From: Arabidopsis thaliana | Lineage: Eukaryota; Streptophyta; Magnoliopsida; Brassicales; Brassicaceae | Length of the DNA stretch: 64,000 nt | Assembly (NCBI RefSeq): GCF_000001735.4 | Contig: NC_003076.8 | Span: 5,704,001 to 5,768,000 of the forward strand | Reading direction: 5' to 3' | Shown: piece by piece, positions 60,316 to 64,000 of the stretch | Numbering within the stretch: the stretch's first letter is position 1 | Layout: every line of letters starts with the position of its first letter | Notes under the pieces: model-generated | Databases searched by the model: none | What the model saw: the letters and a program-made list of their open reading frames with translations, nothing else | Told to the model about the DNA's origin: nothing | Made by a program: the position numbers and the translations under genes

Positions 60316-61887
60316 CTACCGCCGCAACTCCGCCGCTAGTTTCCACGCCGATGCAGCGATTAGAGGTTTCGTTTGCCACGCAAGCATTAGGCTTCCGTCG
60401 TTCTCCTCCACTCTGTATCCATCTCCACCGCCAGATAACGCCAATAGCAAACTCGCTTGCTTAAACGCGTCTGATCCGAGGTTAACCGGGTCAAACCCGG
60501 CGGATCCCATACGTTTTCGCCACTGAGCCAGCGTCTCGTGTCGCTCGATCCTATCGCTTCCTTCCGTCGCCACCAAGTTCAATATCTGTCTCCCTAAGTA
60601 AACCTCCGACATGACTCGGTCTTGACTCGGTATCACAACACCATCTTCGAGCGAGTCGAACAAGCTCGAGTAATAGTGAAGCGCTTCGTTAAACCGGTCT
60701 AAGAAAACGTCACCGTTATGGTTCGCTTCTTGTTCCACCACTGTTACGAGACCCGGTTTAACCGCCTTAACCGTCGCTAACAGCTTTTCGATCGAACCGG
60801 GTTGGGATAAAACCGGGTGAAGCTCGAAAACCGAATTAACCACTAGAGTCTCCGATTCGGTTCGGGTCTCGAACATATCCGGTTCTAAATCGGATAACCT
60901 CTCCGTCGTTAGACCATTGAATTTGAATTCGACGCCGATGGCTTGAGCCAGCTGAGCTAGCTTCCAACCTAACTCTTGAATCCCTTCTCGATTCGACGGA
61001 TTCCCAACGCCGGTGAGACGAAACGACGGTGGACCACCGGGTCGGAGAGCTAAGGCTTGCATTAACGCCGGCCATTGCATACCTTGATTAAGCCCTAGAT
61101 CGATTACGTGTACGACACGCGACGTCGTAACAGCTTCTAGAATCGCCTGATTGGCCGTGAAATGAGCGAATTTCAGGTAGGGACACGAGTCGTAGAAGTT
61201 CATCTGAAGAATCTCTTCGAAGGAAGGATCAATGGCGGCGGCGGAAGGATGAATCCGGTAAATTCGACGAGCTAGGGCTTCGGCGAAGTAGGTAGCGACT
61301 TTCCCCATGGCTCCGGCTTGAGAAGCCGCGAGTAATCCCACGCGCTTGACGAGAGCATCCGCGAGGCTCAGATTCTCCAGCTGAACCGCCTCGGCGCAGG
61401 CCACTAGCGCCTGAACGAGTCTAACTCCTGTCTCCTCGATAAGCACCACGGAACGAGTTGACTCGCTGGTCACTGAGTCACACCAAGGACCGAGTCGAAT
61501 CCTCTTGTTGCTGTTACTATTGCTACTGCAACACTCATCGTCGTCTGTGATTGGTCTCAGATCGCAAATCCGGTTCGGGTCAAGATCCGGGTAGTAATTA
61601 AGATCCGAGAGCATGCTCTGAGCCCAACCGGAGAGATCAGAAGGATTGTAATGAACGGTGTCATTGAAGGCATTACTAGAAGAGGCAATATCATTGGACA
61701 AGACCATTTCAAGCTGTTCAAGCTTCTGTGCAACATCTGCCATGTCTGAAGATCGAACCTTGTAACCCAAAACAGCAAGAAACTCGTCCATGTTATCGTC
61801 TCCACCACCACCACAACCATTTTCTAACTTCTCCACCATTGAAGGAGCTTCTTCTTCTACAGACGTTTCTTGATGGCTTCGTTTCAT
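60316..61887 (-). CDS. RGL3: DELLA-clade GRAS repressor RGL3
   Basis: Intronless, 523 residues, starting [15 protein letters not shown] at the first ATG (61887; the upstream codon that keeps the frame open is TTG). Nuclear repressor of gibberellin responses, degraded after GA-GID1 binding. The DELLA motif is degenerate ([20 protein letters not shown]), while the second motif is close to consensus ([16 protein letters not shown]). GRAS domain: LHR1 ([23 protein letters not shown]), VHIID block ([20 protein letters not shown]), LHR2, PFYRE, and SAW at the end ([21 protein letters not shown]). RGL3 is reported to be jasmonate-induced through MYC2 (knowledge, not visible here). At5g17490. Confidence 0.97.
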   Translation of the reverse strand: MKRSHQETSVEEEAPSMVEKLENGCGGGGDDNMDEFLAVLGYKVRSSDMADVAQKLEQLEMVLSNDIASSSNAFNDTVHYNPSDLSGWAQSMLSDLNYYPDLDPNRICDLRPITDDDECCSSNSNSNKRIRLGPWCDSVTSESTRSVVLIEETGVRLVQALVACAEAVQLENLSLADALVKRVGLLAASQAGAMGKVATYFAEALARRIYRIHPSAAAIDPSFEEILQMNFYDSCPYLKFAHFTANQAILEAVTTSRVVHVIDLGLNQGMQWPALMQALALRPGGPPSFRLTGVGNPSNREGIQELGWKLAQLAQAIGVEFKFNGLTTERLSDLEPDMFETRTESETLVVNSVFELHPVLSQPGSIEKLLATVKAVKPGLVTVVEQEANHNGDVFLDRFNEALHYYSSLFDSLEDGVVIPSQDRVMSEVYLGRQILNLVATEGSDRIERHETLAQWRKRMGSAGFDPVNLGSDAFKQASLLLALSGGGDGYRVEENDGSLMLAWQTKPLIAASAWKLAAELRR

Positions 61888-63378
61888 CGTCAAGAAATGG
61901 AATTTTTTGGTGTTGGAATTGGTTAGACAGAAATTGTGGAAAGAAAGGAGAAGAATTTAAACAGGAGAAGGTAAGAGAGGAGAGTTAGAGAGGTCCAATG
62001 AGGGAAGTGAGGGACCTGGAGAGTGTAAGTAAAAGAGATAAGAAGGAAGAGAGGCAGGCCATTATAATTTCGCATGTGTTTTCTTCTCTATTCTTTCTTT
62101 TCCAAATTATTTCATTTTTATTACTATAACTTTATTGAATTTCTGATCCAAGTTACAAAAAATTCGTCGCTCTGATAAGGGCGTGTAGTTTTTGTTTAAT
62201 GGTCCAATGGACTGTCATAGTCTATTAAACTATTTTTTAATACCCACTAAATGTTGAATTTAGAGTTTCTAGAATTATTAAATTGGGTGCTGCAGTAGAT
62301 ATTAGTCATATCATATGACCTATATTGATAACCCAAATAGTTCTTCTCGAGAAATGGAACTTGTAAACTCCGAAAGTAACAGCCCGTTTTCTTCAAGTAT
62401 CTTGTTTCTATAACAAAATTTTAACTAGTTAACGTGACATACTGTAATAATTTTACTGACAAAATTTGATATTTATTTTTTTAAATGATACTATCTCCTA
62501 ATAATTTGTTTGCCGAAATGGTATAAAATAATACTAATTTTTAAAAAAGTTTGAGAAGAAAATAGAGGTCCCGATAGAAGTACAGCTCAAAGTATTGCAG
62601 TTAGGGAGACAACGTGACCAACCTCACGGTCGACATGTGGCGGCAGTCGACATTAGGTATCAGACGTCTACAACATTACGTTGCTTTCTTATTATTATTA
62701 TGTTTTCATTTCTTTATGTGTGTAAATTGAATTTTATTCCCCATACCAAAAACATCATTTTAAACATGATAGTTACATATATAGAAGATTTTTATAATAG
62801 AGTAGAACTGAACATAAAAATAGATTTCACTCTTGAATTAGTTTGTTGGTCTAAGTACAAATGGCTTATTATTTTCCGTTTTGTGAAAATAATGTATAAT
62901 CCTGTATAAAATAAAGTTTCGAGTAATTTTATATGACTTAGCGAATGAATACACAAGCTAAATATATTAGTATATTACCCTTCGTTCGTTGATATATTGG
63001 CAATTTTGAGGGAAACAAATAAATGACGAGACTATTTAATGGCCGGATACGTTTTGAAATGTTACCCAAGTTACTTTCTCGACATTTTAGGCGGATGATC
63101 CATTGACTAATTATCCTCTTAATTATTCGAACAATAAAAAAAACTACACTATCCAAAACGTGTGGTAAGAAGATATTTATCCACAATGTTCCGTAAATAT
63201 CTCATTTATTTACATTTTGAAACCTATCATCAAACTAAGTAACCAACCCTGAAATATTTAGTCAATTATCTTACAAAAGAAACTCAACAAATCCCCTATC
63301 ATTGTGACAAAAACCCTTGATTTCACTCTCTATATATACTTAATGATCTTCCTAAAACACAGTCACAACGAAATAAGC
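61888..63378. other. Divergent promoter spacer between RGL3 and the GH5 gene
   Basis: 1.5 kb. The RGL3 leader is purine-rich on the plus strand. A short GC-richer island lies at about 62590-62670. No CACGTG G-box was noticed. No gene is supported. Confidence 0.6.
63331..63338 (+). promoter_or_regulatory. TATA box of the GH5 gene; decides the start codon
   Basis: TATATATA. An in-frame ATG at 63343 lies five bases past this box and would precede the transcription start, so the next in-frame ATG at 63379 is the likely initiator. Confidence 0.65.
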
Positions 63379-63783
63379 ATGGCAAAAGCAATCGCTTTAA
63401 CTGTCTTTTTGTTCTTATTCTTGTCATTAATATCTCTAACCCTAGCAACAGATTATCCACTATTCACAAAGTCTCGATGGATCGTAAACAACAAGGGCCA
63501 CCGCGTGAAGCTAGCTTGCGCGAACTGGCCTTCGCACCTCAAGCCAGTGGTAGCAGAGGGGCTGAGCAGCCAGCCAATGGATTCAATATCGAAAAAGATA
63601 AAAGACATGGGATTCAATTGTGTTAGGCTCACTTGGCCACTTGAATTAATGATTAATGACACTTTAGCCTTTAATGTTACCGTGAAACAATCATTTGAGA
63701 GATATGGATTGGATCATGAGCTTCAAGGGATTTACACTCACAATCCATACATTGTCAATACTCCTCTCATCAATGTCTTTCAG
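63379..63783 (+). CDS. Secreted glycoside hydrolase family 5 (cellulase-type), first exon only
   Basis: The first exon gives 135 residues and ends at a GT donor (63784); the remainder lies beyond base 64000. The N-terminus MAKAIALTVFLFLFLSLISLTLA is a strong signal peptide, so the product is secreted. The mature part begins TDYPLFTKSRWIVN, followed by LACANWPSHLKPVVAEGLSSQP and MGFNCVRLTWPLEL, the GH5 plant-type opening strands of the TIM barrel (CVRLTW conserved). Catalytic glutamates are in later exons and cannot be checked. An AG at 63970 is followed by an immediate in-frame stop, so it is not the acceptor. Likely At5g17500. Confidence 0.85.
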
Positions 63784-64000
63784 GTATAAATACATAATTA
63801 ATCATGTGATTCTAGTATTACATAATTTCTTCAACTCAAACAAAAACTATTCTTTTCATGTTCAATTAAAAATCCATGGTTTTTAAATAAGTCATTTGTG
63901 ACTGAAAAATATGACTAAAACATGTTTTATCTTATATTGCAATAATGATTATTTTTCCATTTCTTTTCAGATCTGATCATCGTTGTAATGAAAAAAATAT
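63784..64000. other. Start of GH5 intron 1
   Basis: Intronic A/T-rich sequence running off the window; no exon recognised. Confidence 0.7.

Noticed and set aside
63343-63378. Upstream in-frame ATG as the GH5 start
   Set aside because: It lies five bases beyond the TATA box and would place extra residues before a classical signal peptide.
1-64000. tRNA, rRNA, snoRNA or CRISPR-like arrays
   Set aside because: Scanned by eye for T-loop motifs (GGTTCGA), C/D box pairs and regularly spaced repeats; none convincing.

Overview
This is plant nuclear DNA, almost certainly Arabidopsis thaliana, chromosome 5 upper arm, around loci At5g17320 to At5g17500. That placement is my recognition of gene identity and order, not a database search. 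It rests on GT-AG introns of plant size, A/T-rich spacers, and a gene order of HDG9, GAD1, oxalyl-CoA decarboxylase, ER-ANT1, GCP2, CESA7, BABY BOOM, LUC7, HIPP21, two EF-hand genes, and the DELLA gene RGL3. I built exon models by hand. Every complete model keeps an open frame over all exons and ends at one stop.

Layout. 1-3637: HDG9 (minus; its 3' end lies before the window). 3638-7140: A/T-rich spacer with a possible small degenerate transposon. 7141-10839: GAD1 (plus). 11736-12218: small secreted prolamin-like protein (minus). 14853-15404: DUF4228/PADRE protein (plus). 16620-17144: short ligase-6-like protein with a PIP box (plus). 17801-20662: DCAF4-type WD40 protein (minus). 20920-22720: oxalyl-CoA decarboxylase (minus). 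23640-24688: USP-like protein (plus). 25015-26104: ER-ANT1 (minus). 26651-32415: GCP2 (plus). 32859-37407: CESA7/IRX3 (minus). 38542-41568: BABY BOOM (minus). 41569-45848: long spacer. 45849-49415: LUC7 (plus). 51386-52743: HIPP21 (plus). 53582-54867: acidic mitochondrial protein (minus). 55404-55625: 73-residue membrane protein (minus). 56966-57406: CML32 (minus). 58689-58940: pollen EF-hand protein CML29/PC1 (plus). 60316-61887: RGL3 (minus). 63379 onward: GH5 glycosidase (plus; first exon only).

The genes are independent eukaryotic units, not an operon. Themes recur: calcium/calmodulin signalling (GAD1, CML32, CML29), cell wall and microtubules (CESA7, GCP2, GH5), and developmental regulators (HDG9, BBM, RGL3). 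Several genes have close paralogues on upper chromosome 3 (RGL2, LUC7A, EF-hand genes), as expected for one arm of an ancient segmental duplication.

I found no undescribed multi-gene system. The items most worth checking are fine-scale: a U12-type intron in the splicing-factor gene LUC7, a GC-AG intron and a NAGNAG acceptor in GCP2, a 9-nt micro-exon in BBM, a uORF overlapping the start codon of the WD40 gene, a possible MITE upstream of HDG9, a duplicated block inside GAD1 intron 2, paired hairpins near 44.35 kb, and two unexplained coding-like islands (13.75 and 59.4 kb).
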